Assembly (NCBI RefSeq): GCF_932526225.1
Contig: NC_064046.1
Location: 1,860,001-1,924,000, forward strand
Reading direction: 5' to 3'
Source: Nematostella vectensis
Taxonomy: Eukaryota; Cnidaria; Anthozoa; Actiniaria; Edwardsiidae
DNA length: 64,000 nucleotides
This document shows positions 11,201 through 23,200 of this stretch, piece by piece. How positions within the stretch are numbered: position 1 is the first letter of the stretch; each line of letters opens with the position of its first letter. Under the pieces are notes generated by a model. The model saw nothing but the letters and a program-made list of their open reading frames with translations, ran no database searches and was not told where the DNA came from. A program made the position numbers and the translations under genes.

Positions 11201-14200
11201 AGATGGTAGAGCAGAGACTGCTTGTGGACCGTGTCCTTGACTTCGGGGACTTTGGATAAGTAGTCTAGCTGAAAGCCTTTCACCTAAAATACGATACAGA
11301 CGAAACTTCGAGTCAATAAAACCCAACTCATTTATATCGAGAAAATTCAGCCAAAAATTGTCGTTTTTGCCAAACGCAGTCACTACTGTATTCTTTATTT
11401 GGAAAAAAACTGCACGATTCTTGTTATTTTTAAGGTTACCGTAACGCAGGTGCTTCGTAAACTTTATTACAGAAGATAAAAACAGTGACTGTGTAAGTCA
11501 ATGGAGAAAGTATCTGAAAAGAAACTAAGAGTCCTCGGTACCAGTCCCTCAAAACGACAACGTTTTCTTCATATGGATGTTCGTCAACATCATTAACCCA
11601 AACATCATTATCACCAACAACATTATCGTCGGCATGTAGACCATGATCGTCTTCACCCGAAGCAGCATTCCTTGAGCACCGGCGCTACCGTGACCGCAAA
11701 GACGGTTTTAAATTTTAAAACAGCTTATCCAATAAGCATGCGAGATTAATCTCTTTTTATTGACACGAGCCTTAGAAGTAGGAGGATCCAGTAGAGTTTT
11801 GATACAAACAGAAGCATCGGCGATAGGCTATTAAAGTCCATCACAATCAAAGAGTACTTCTCTCCTTATTTGCTTACTTCACAAAGCTGCCAAGGTGGTC
11901 ACGGTAGCGCCCGCCGTATCAGATAGCACGTTTCTCGTATCCTTATTGGCTTGCTTCACAAAATTGTCAAGGTGGTCGGTGGTCACGGTGAAATATCGCC
12001 CGCGCAAACAAAATAAAGAAACTTACAGATATAAAAAACAGGCAAACAAGAGAAGTCACTGCACCTTTTTCCCATTTAGGAAGTTGCCGATAGCGAGTAG
12101 AGTAGCGAGGATGTGTTTGAATGTGTTGTTCTTATTTAGTTCCTCCAGCGCTTCCTTCAGATCCATCAGAGGCTCCGCAACTTCCTGTGAACAAGGATTC
12201 AAGTGAGAAAGTGTAAAGTCCAACCCTCACCTTACGGACACCCCGCTATAACGGGCACCCCGCTATTACAAGTACCATAACGGACAGCAAAACAATCCGC
12301 GATGTAATACCCCAAAATGACAGAAACGCCATTTGTGTTTGCTCTTGTTTTCCCAGAATATGTCACTTTGCAGATAATAGCCGCCAGTTTGAAACATAAA
12401 GGGTGGTTTAACCGCGTGGTCCTGGAACAAGTCCTACACGCTCATCACACTGACCTTTTCCAGCATCTCGTAGTCGAGCTTGAAGGCCCATAGATGAAGC
12501 CTGGGCGCGAGTTCGTTCAAGGATGCCATTGTTAGCAGGAACTGTTCGGCGGTGCCCAGAGGAACATCCGGGTTAGCGAGCTGGGCCTCCTGGATCTTCA
12601 TCTTCTCTTCCGGTAATGGCTGCATCTGGAGGAGTTTCTGTAGGAACAGTCGAAAAGGTTAAAAGAAGTTGGGCAAAAGGTAACAAATATTAGAACACTT
12701 GGCATTTGCTTGAAGGAACAGAGATTGCGTGAAACAAGCACCTATGGTTGTTTGACCGGTTTGACTGCTGATTGCGTTACATGTTTCCTGATTCCTGATT
12801 ACGTTATATGTTTATAGGATTGTGCGACAGCATCCCACCTACCCTGTCCATGACATTTCTAAGGTTGTTTGGTATGACTACAAACCTGCAGCCAAGCCGT
12901 AGATGTCAAGGCAGACAAGCTGCAGGTAACAATGTGGTCTTCGTAGGCGTGTTGGGATCAGGGTGCTTGCGTGACGCCTGATTGCGTTACATGTATGCGT
13001 GACTCGTGATTGCGTTACATAAATGCTTCACTCCTGATTGAGTTACATGTATGCGTGACTCGTGATTGCGTTACATGCTTGCGTGACTCCTGATTGCGTT
13101 ACACTTTGGTGTGATTGTGTGATACTTACATCCACGCCTTCCCTGTCGATGACGGTGCTATCCATGCTGATAATAGCCTGTTTCAGGGTACGAATTGGCG
13201 GCAGTTTGGTGAGTGCGATGTTGATCTGCTGCGATCGCTTCACGTCCAGCACGACGATCTCTTTGCGCTTGTCTTTCTCTTCTTCGAGCTTTTGCTACAG
13301 ATGGAAAAGAAGTGTAGCAAGTTAAAAGTTGCATCATGACGACCCGTAAAAGCGCCGTGAGATTGGACCAATCAGAGCCCGATTTATATTGGGCCTTTAG
13401 GCAATACGCCAATCGGAGCAAGTGTTAGATTTCCTCGACTTTATTAAAACATTTTTGTTACTTGCTTAGCAATCACAGCCCGTGTCAGACTACCGCTTCC
13501 TGAGTGAATTTGTAGCCTTGTTTCTTGTAATCGAAAGCATTTCGCCGCCCAATCAGAACACGTGTTAGACTGTATCGACAGAACATTAACCAATCAAAGT
13601 GCGCGTTAATTACCTTGATCTTAGTACTGGTCTTGTTCTCAAATAGGTGCTCGAGTTTCTTGGTGTCGATATCCACCTGGTCTATGGAGCCCCAGATGGT
13701 CTTGTTCACGCCGTTAATTAGCGGCGAGTTCTTCACTTCCTGCCAGAACAGCCTCACCATCTTCTTCTTATTCAGCGTGCTGAGATTCCCGGGGGGAGGG
13801 GGCTTAGGCGGGCCAGGCACGCCGCCACCCGGCGGAGGGGGTGGGGGTGGAGGGAACATGCCTCCCCCTGGGGGAGGGGGTGGAATTCCACCGAAGAATG
13901 GATTAGGCGGTCTTGCATCTTGCTCGTCGTGCGCGTCAACAGCGTCTAGCGCATCGACGTCGTCCTCGTCCACGAGATCGGTGAAGTCGAAGTCTTTGAT
14001 GATGAGGGAGCGCTTGAGAGTGATCATGCGTTCCCATTCGAGCTCCTGTAGCCTGGCGGCTTCCTCGGCGGCGATTCTCTGTCGTTCCTCCTCCTCCTGC
14101 TGCCGCCGCTGCTCCTCTTCCTGGCGCTCCTCCTCCTCGAGTCTCTTGGTCTCGTCGTCCTCGACATCCTGGTGGAAAGAGGGGAGGGGTGGGTGAGTCG

Positions 14201-17200
14201 ATAAGCACAACACACTGGTACCGGAAAATACCGTACACCTTACGGTAGCTGCCGCAAAATTTTAGGTTCGACTGAGTTTAAATCTCTTCTTATCTCGAAT
14301 GATATATCGTGCAATGTCTTTAGAACAGCACTCATAATATTAATATATAGATGTAAAAGAACGGATGCGGACTACAGTCTGTAATAGAATTCACACTAAT
14401 GGAAAAAAGATATGTCTTTCATGGCATTAATTAGGACATCAGCACGAAGACGCACCTGATGCATAAGACTTTTTTTAGCGCGGTCAATAACTCCTGATAG
14501 ATCATCCTCCACCGCAGACGACACTTCTTTCTCATCCTCCTCAACAACATCCAACTTCTTCAACACATCCTGAACAGAGTTCTCAATCGCCGATAATTCC
14601 GCATTTATCGACGACTCTCCGGAGCTTTCCGAATCACCCGAACTAAACAATCGGCCTCGCCGATCACGCACCGACTCCCCCACGGCAGATGGACTATCAG
14701 GTTTCTTCTCGTGAATTTCTTCGGAGGATTTTTGCTGCCCGTACAGCATCGATAACATCATCTTTTTATTAGACGAGCCGCCGGGTAAAACCTCGCATAT
14801 GCTAGAGCGTTTTTCGATGCTTTCTTTGCGTTCATTTGGCGGCGATTTGATTCCCTTTTCTTGCACGCTCGTCGATCTACCGATCTCATCCAGTTTCGGT
14901 TTTCGTCTCCGCACAACCCCCTCCGTTCCTGCCACTTCCGTATCGCTATGCGAGGGCGTGCGCAATGGGGGAGGGGAGAGTCTGTCGCTAGTTCTTTGAG
15001 TGACATTCTCGTTTTCGTCGGTCGACACTTCCCCAGATCGTCGCTTAGCAACGGCTGCGACTGTCAAACCCGGTCTATCCTGAGGGGGTGGGGGTCCGGT
15101 CTCATCCAACTCGCCTCGTTCCTTCTGCTCCTTAGCCGCTAGCTCGAGTCTGCGCAGCTCTTCTCGAGCTTTCCTTCGCTCTTCGAATGTCCCTGCCAAA
15201 GTTTTTTGTCGTACAGCCTCGATCCCTGGAAAAAATAAATTAAAATGTATCAGGGCAGTTTAGAAAAATCATGTTATGGAAGGTTATGGTAGTCAACCAG
15301 AGTAATCCGCTTAGACTCAAAATCGAAATGGATTGGGTTTAAACTGGTTTTGAGCTGATTCAAACCAGATTCAAAATGGCTTTCAAGGCATCTATAAATT
15401 CGATTCATTCGATTCATCTATAACTTGCAAACACTGGAGGAGTTGTTCTTGAATGACAAATTTACAAATTCAGCTCAGAAAAACAACATACAATCAGAGT
15501 TATTGTGTTTAATTACTTAAATGACATAAATAGCTGCTTTTTTTTTCAAATCGAGCTCATAATATAATCTGAGTTTAAGCTCCTTGTGTTAAATGCGAGG
15601 GCAGTGCAAAACACATGGTCTTTGTTGAATAAAGCGCGGGTTAGCTTACTATTTATGGACCGGTCCGTTAGAATATAAAGTATTAAACGAATTATCTTAA
15701 AAATATATTGAACTGTAAATAAAACAATGAAAATACACCAAAAACTGGAATTCGACTCTGACAAATTGTCGTCTTTAATAAGACTTCTTATTATTATTAA
15801 GGAAGAAAATTTGGCAGAGTCGAATTCCAGTTTTTGGTGTATTGTATTCATTCTTCTGGTTCACGAACACGACTATTTGGGCTTTTTGTATTTATTACAA
15901 CAAGGAAAATATACATTCAAGCATCAAAATGATTTGACGAAAAAAATAAAAAGATAGAAATACTTTTATGCCGCAGAAGGCCCAAGTAAGTGAGACGGAG
16001 CATACCGGTGCCGCAGCATACTTGTGCGGCGAAGCTTAACAAAAATATTACCTTGAATAAGCCACAAAGAAATGGACAACAAGAGACGAACCCAAATCAA
16101 CAGTAAGTCAAACACAAGCCCGTCTACATCGCTTGTCATTAAGAACAGCGAGTTGGACAGCGAGATCATTAGAAAAAATGCGAATATTTGCAGACACATC
16201 ACTGAGCCATAACCGCATTTGATGGTCACTAGTGCGCATGCCTGGAATGTTTAAAGAAGATCCGCTTTCTCTATTTCCACTAGAGAAGAGCCAATGACAG
16301 CCAAAACTGAAAAACGAGTCTTAGAGAAAGCGATGCAAAGATAGATTGGAAATTTTCGTCCTTGTGAAATTCCCATTCTTGTTTTCGGAGTTAAAAATTG
16401 TGTATTTATGATAAGCATTATCAGGAATGGCTGTTATATTAATTTTGTTATAATAGCGGAGCAATAAGATGAGCCTGCGATAGGCGCTGGCGGTCAGTCC
16501 TATAGCGAAACTTCATGAGTTATTTATAAAGACCGGCTACAAAGCTTAACGATTTGATTATACGCGATAATATAAAATCCCTAGCTACGAAACATGAATT
16601 AAATAATGTTTTACAGACTATGACAGGCCGAACATAAACAGAAATAATCATCAAACAACTAGACAGAGTCTAAAATGCAGAATAGGCAAGGACCATTGGG
16701 GACTCTTTAAATTTGATGGTGAAGAAAAAAAAGAATTTGGTTTCTTTATCTGCCGATAATCAGCGGTATCCATTTTCACGCGCGCGCATAAATACCTTCA
16801 GCCGCCTCAGCTTGTTGCTGAAACTTCGCCCGCCGTCGAGATATAGAAGGACTTGCGGTGGGGGACCCCCTGGGGGACGAGCGTGCTGACGATGACGGTG
16901 ACTGGTAGGGGGATACCGCGGGGGTCGTGCGCTGGCTCCCCCCTGACTGTGAGTCATATTTAGAGGATCTGTTATAGGGGAGACCGTTTTCGCGTGGTTT
17001 TTGTAGGCTGGTACTCGACTCTGTTCGGTTGTTCGTCGGTCCTTTTTCGGCTTTGTTGTCGGTAAAGCCGAGGGCTGCTCGCCTTGCAGCTCTTCGTTCT
17101 CTGTGTTAGATAAGATATGCAAAGATAACAATAGAGTGGTTTTAAAAATCCCGTGCAACAAAATTGTTAATTTGTAATATTCAGGCCAGTACAAAAGAGA

Positions 17201-20200
17201 ACAAAGACATTACAGTGTATTCGTACTAAATAAAGTAATTAGTATTTCACGGGTTTTTGAGAACCACTTTATTATAAGTAAATTTCTTTGCTCAAAAATA
17301 CACACATATAACAGGTATTGCTTTACTGCGGTTCTCAAATTATGCGAACGCTCGTCAATAATTTCCAACTGTTTAATCGCTTTCTGTTGCCCTCATTCAA
17401 ACTAACAGAATTACATTTGGTGCTTTTTTTGGTCAGCGCCTTACAAAAAGGTGGCATAAATGGAAACGCTTTAAGGATTTTGAATGACGGAAGCCAGAAG
17501 GCGATTTAACTGTTTGAAATCGTCTGTGAGATTTCGCAGAGCTTTGAAAACTGCAGTAACACGCCACTTTCGTGACGGGGAATTGAGAGTCGTCATGCAA
17601 AGGTGTACAGAGTAACCCTAGCAACGTCATATGATGTCATAGGTGGGTGATACATAAAATGCAGGTTTTGGCCTTACAGGGTCACTACTGTGTCACGGCA
17701 TACATTATATCACGTGATATAATAATGATCAGTGATCAAGTAATATCCTGTACACATATATCGCGCCACGTTATTACACAATATAAGCACAAAAAAGCCC
17801 CACATATCATACACACAAAGCACACTATACGTCACGCAACACCATACGCACTTTCGTCAGGCAGAACAATTTATGTACGTCACGCAACACCATACGCACT
17901 TCCGTCACGCAGTACAATGTATGTACGTTACGCAACACCATACGCACTTTTGTCACGCAGTACAATGTATGTACGTCACGCAACACCATACGCACTTTTG
18001 TCACGCAGTACAATGTATGTACGTCACGCAACACCATACGCACTTTTGTCACGCAGTACAATGTATGTACGTCACGCAACACCATACGCGCTTTCGTCAC
18101 ACATTACAATTTGAAGACATATCGACCACTGACCTTCTAGCTTGTCGACTACGTTCCTTCTCTTCTAACTCGTCCAACTCGTGCGTGGATGACGAAGGGG
18201 ACGCACTACCGGACGATCGGACAGGTGAAGAAGGAGGTTCTCCATACCGTGTCGTCATATCCGGTGCAGAGACGACTTTATGTAGGCTATTTGTCTCCTG
18301 TCTTCCTCGAGAGCGTTTGTTCCGGAAGTCTTCCCCTGTGAGGTTATTGATGGCAAGGTCGATTTTGCTGATGGAGTGATGGCGACGGCTTCGTCTTCTG
18401 TCTCCTGTCACAGACAGCCGATTTGTATGTTAATGAGTATCAGTCAGCCACACGTTTGCTATTGTTTTCAATCAAGATTGGAAGTCAAGATTATGCGAGT
18501 CACGAAATAAACGCCTAATAACAAAAATATACACTTTGAAGTAACCAAATCCAATGGAAAGAAGGTCGCAATAGCTTCCCCAAATCAGCCAATAAAAACT
18601 GGCGTTTTCCAACGCTTGTTATTTTCTTACTTGAATAACAAAGTGGACTGACAGAGGCAATTCAACCCTACGTAAGGATCGTGTTTAAAGTTAATAGTTT
18701 TTCTCACCTTGTGTGGATTCTAATGCTGCGGTTCTCTTTCTTGGTCTGAAACCGAGTAACCGAGAACAAAACTAAGACACATTTCTTGTACTAAATTCGT
18801 CCTTCAAGGAAGTCAGGGATGAAGGGACGATTTTTTCCACAGGGATCCCCTTTATCAGGGACAGCATATTATTACACAGCGCTCTAGGGACGGATAGTAA
18901 CCACAGGGATCCCCTTTATCAGGGGCCTTTTCTGAGGGGGGCGCTACACAACCTACTAGCTCCAGCACAAGCCAAACAGGCATTTTTAGCAAGGAATAAA
19001 ACCACAGGGATCCCCTTTATCAGGGGCCTTTTCTGAGGGGCGCGCTACACAACCTACTAGCTCCAGCACAAGCCAAACAGGCATTTTTAGCAAGGAATAA
19101 AACCACAGGGATCCCCCTTTATCAGGGGCCTTTTCTGAGGGGCGCGCTACACAACCTACTAGCTCCAGCACAAGCCAAACAAGCATTTTTAGCAAGGAAT
19201 AAAACCACAGGGATCCTCTTTATCAGGGGCTTTCTCTGAGGGGCGCGCTACACAACCTACTAGCTCCAGCACAAGCCAAACAGGCATTTTTAGCAAGGAA
19301 TAAAACCACAGGGATCCCCTTTATCAGGGGCCTTTTCTGAGGGGGGCGCTACACAACCTACTAGCTCCAGCACAAGCCAAACAGGCATTTTTAGCAAGGA
19401 ATAAAACCACAGGGATCCCCTTTATCAGGGGCCTTTTCTGAGGGGCGCGCTACACAACCTACTAGCTCCAGCACAAGCCAAACAGGCATTTTTAGCAAGG
19501 AATAAAACCACAGGGATCCCCCTTTATCAGGGGCCTTTTCTGAGGGGCGCGCTACACAACCTACTAGCTCCAGCACAAGCCAAACAAGCATTTTTAGCAA
19601 GGAATAAAACCACAGGGATCCTCTTTATCAGGGGCTTTCTCTGAGGGGCGCGCTACACAACCTACTAGCTCCAGCACAAGCCAAACAGGCATTTTTAGCA
19701 AGGAATAAAACCACAGGGATCCCCTTTATCAGGGGCCTTTTCTGAGGGGGGCGCTACACAACCTACTAGCTCCAGCACAAGCCAAACAGGCATTTTTAGC
19801 AAGGAATAAAACCACAGGGATCCCCCTTTATCAGGGGCCTTTTCTGAGGGGCGCGCTACACAACCTACTAGCTCCAGCACAAGCCAAACAGGCATTTTTA
19901 GCAAGGAATAAAACCACAGGGATCCTCTTTATCAGGGGCCTTTTCTGAGGGGCGCGCTACACAACCTACTAGCTCCAGCACAAGCCAAACAGGCATTTTT
20001 AGCAAGGAATAAAACCACAGGGATCCCCTTTATCAGGGGCCTTTTCTGAGGGGGGCGCTAAACAACCTACTAGCTCCAGCACAAGCCAAACAGGCATTTT
20101 TAGCAAGGAATAAAACCACAGGGATCCCCTTTGTCAGGGGCCTTTTCTGAGGGGCGCGCTACACAACCTACTAGCTCCAGCACAAGCCAAACAGGCATTT

Positions 20201-23200
20201 TTAGCAAGGAATAAAACCACAGGAATCCCGTTTATCCGAGACCGTTGGACTCACCGGATGGATGGCGAGCTCCCGTACGCTGGCAACTCCTCGTCGCCGT
20301 CTTCTATACGGAGAGCCGTCTGCACAATCAAGGATACAATCAATGATAAGGGCACTGGGACTAGTGCGCAAAGGTTTGGAACATACGCCTTTTTTTATTA
20401 ATACAAGCATATGTAGACACAGAATAGCAGGTGTGGGGTGTTGGGGGGGGGGGGGGGGGTTATGCTGGACTTTTCCGAAGAATAGTGCGCCTATCTGTCT
20501 TTACCTCGTAAATATTTAGTTGCTCTAAAAGGTCAATGTTTGTTCCTCTTCGATCTTGATGCATCTAGAAAAATCATATCTTGAGTATACGATTTGAATT
20601 ACACGTCCTGTTAACCACATGCGTGTCAATCAAACCTCCTGTCAATCACACGTCATGTCAACCAAATGTCATGTCAGTTACATGTTCTGTCGATCAAATG
20701 TCCGCAGTCTATCACACTGCCTATCAATCAAACCTCCTGTCAATCACACTTCATGTCAACCAAATGTCATGTCAATTACATGTTCTGTCGATCAAATGTC
20801 CGCAGTCTATCACACTGCCTATCAATCAAACCTCCTGTCAACCACACTTCATGTCAATCAAATGTCATGTCAATCACATGTCCTGTCGATCAAATGTCCG
20901 CAGTCTATCACACTGCCTATCAATCAAACCTCCTGTCAACCACAATTCATGTCAATCAAATGTCATGTCAATCACATGTCCTGTCGATCAAATGTTCAGT
21001 CTATCACACTGCCTATCAATCAAACCTCCTGTCAATCACACGTCATGTCAATTAAATGTCATGTCAATCACATATCCTGTTAATCAAATGTCATGCCAAT
21101 CACATGTCCTTCGATCAAATTTTCAGTCTATCACACTTCCTACCAATTAAACCTCTTGTCAATCAAACGTTCAGTCTATCACGCGTCCTGTCAACCACAA
21201 GTCCTGTCAATCATGCGTGATTCCAGCCATTGGCATACCTTGACTATGTTTTCCATGTCCAGCTCCTCCAGGTCGTCTGTGATGTCGTAGAACGTGTCTT
21301 GGTCTGGTGTCGCATATAGGATCTGAACACGCAAAGCACACGGTCACGACACGCAAAACACACGGACATGACACGCAAAACAAACAGTCATGACACGCAA
21401 AACAAACAGTCATGGCAGCAAAACACACGGTCATGACACGCAAAGCACACGGTCATGGCACGCAAAACACATGGTCATGATACGCAAAACACATGATCAT
21501 GGCACGCAAAACACAAGGTCATGACACGAAAAACACAAGGTCATGACACGCAAAACACACGGTCATGACACGAAAAACACAAGGCCATGACACGCAAAAC
21601 ACAAGGTCATGACACGCAAAACACAAGGTCATGACACGCAAAACACACGGTCATTAAACAAGCAGCAGCAATCAAAGAGAAAGAGTAAAGCCTTCAATGT
21701 TCTAAGAACAGTTAATTGAAAACCTTTGCATCAAAAATGATTTTTTCGCCACCATGAGGGCTCAAACAACAGATGGCGCAGCGCCCTGATTCTCCCACTT
21801 CGTGTATTAACCCGCTTATTATTCAGTTATAATAAAATGGTTTTGGCCCACCTTTTTCGATCGTTGAATCGATATTGGTGCCATACTTAAAATCATTAGC
21901 TCATCTAGTATAGACTATCTGTCGCCTTTCTTAAAATACAACTGGGATGTACACGGAAAGGGAATTGTATTTTAGAGCCCAAAATAAGCCATCGTGCGTC
22001 ATTTGTAGCCTTAAATAGGTTGTTTACTATCTAGACCCGGTTTGTAAGTCCGTTAATGGGATATTAAGTACAACGTGGCACGTACAACAGTCAACCCAAC
22101 CTGATTTTGGGGTAACGGAAAAAAAGGCCAGAACAAGATATAAAAATCTTTCAATTTCTTCCTAGAAGAACTAAGGGATCTAACGGGTCAATTCGGGACG
22201 TACGCGGGGTCAGAGTTTTGTATTCAGGGTACTGAATCTATTGATGACGTCATTGAATTTTTACAGAATAACTATTTTTGTAATTACACTGAATTTGAGA
22301 GAGTTGTCCAATGTACAAGACGGTGACTGGGGCATTAACTTGTGTAAGAAAAACATTGTTATGAGCCGCACGTCGCCTCGGGAGGACGAAATTCTTACAG
22401 AAGCATCTTATTAGAAGAGTGCTGATTAATCGGGAAGTGACGTCACTTGCCTTGTTGACGAGCGTCATTGCATATATTAAGATTTCCTCATCACCAAGGG
22501 AGTCCTTTTCTGAGAGAATTCCGACGATTTCTGACCATCGCTTGATACCTACAAGAGACAGGAGAAAATTTGCTCAAATTGCGGTCGGCCACGATCACCT
22601 CGGTTAGTCTCAAAAGGGGTGAGGGAGTGGGGGAGTGTGGACTGCAGGACTATGACTAGAAAAGAAAGGAAATTTAAAAGTAGCGTTAACTGTGGGGGAC
22701 ATGGGAGGGGGAGTTTTTGGTACCAAGAGAAATAACACAAAAATGTGTAATAATTTTATGGATTCTTTAAAAAAGATTTTAACTTTTTTATGTGAGTTAA
22801 ATGGTGGGTAATTAAAGAATGAAAGAAAGTATTATACCAAAATGGAGATAGGAAAACAATAAATACATTACCAAAACACCTTAAACCATGGGAGAGAAAG
22901 AATTTAATGACTGAGTTGTATCAGAAAATAAAAATCTGACATTTCTCTTAAATATTTGTTTGTTATTCTCGTAATATACGGTGATATTTCCAATATCAAA
23001 AATAAGCTGAAAAATAAATGGTGTCAAGTGCTTTATGCCATTCTATTATTGACATGCGAAACGCAGAAACCATAATAATCACACAATCAAAGAGTCATAA
23101 AATGATTCTTTCTACTTCCACGAAAATGCCATGGAAGAATTTGCAACATAGATGTTTCAAAATCTCAAACATCAAAATCCCTAAAGTTATATCCTGTTTA

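Larger units (their letters stand above)
9086..13787 (-). other. FHOD: FH2 actin-nucleating domain, exon 16 (part) to exon 24
   Basis: The FH2 domain runs from [12 protein letters not shown] (lasso/knob start) to LTRGKLITE. Landmarks are [104 protein letters not shown] and [19 protein letters not shown]. This order and content are specific to FHOD among formins. FH2 dimers encircle the filament barbed end. Confidence 0.93.
14456..18745 (-). other. FHOD: FHOD central linker, exons 12-15
   Basis: These exons encode about residues 337-798. The segment begins basic and Ser-rich ([19 protein letters not shown]), carries the charged patch [21 protein letters not shown], then a Ser/Pro/Thr-rich stretch ending [18 protein letters not shown]. 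It continues directly into [20 protein letters not shown], a coiled-coil-like block conserved in FHOD proteins. The 770-bp exon 15 also holds [17 protein letters not shown], equivalent to the family's MLDMLY motif. This is the region where vertebrate FHOD isoforms differ, so alternative splicing is plausible. Confidence 0.85.

Noticed and set aside
13615-14196. 193-codon plus-strand frame with Gly and Ser runs
   Set aside because: Antisense shadow of the FHOD exon encoding FH1 and the Glu-rich coiled coil.
17647-18379. Long repetitive open frames on both strands (up to 168 codons)
   Set aside because: They are produced by the 48-bp array, whose length is a multiple of three; the real coding sequence here is FHOD exon 13 on the minus strand.
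18986-19904. Three identical minus-strand 69-codon frames
   Set aside because: Translation of the 101-bp minisatellite; identity reflects recent block duplication, not a gene family.
20581-21150. Three overlapping plus-strand frames of 129-189 codons rich in Ser, Cys, Gln, Val
   Set aside because: Pure translation of the 98-bp/15-bp tandem repeat in FHOD intron 9; all three frames are open for the same reason.
21323-21655. 22-bp repeats considered as a CRISPR array
   Set aside because: Repeats are head-to-tail with no unique spacers, and the context is a spliced animal gene.
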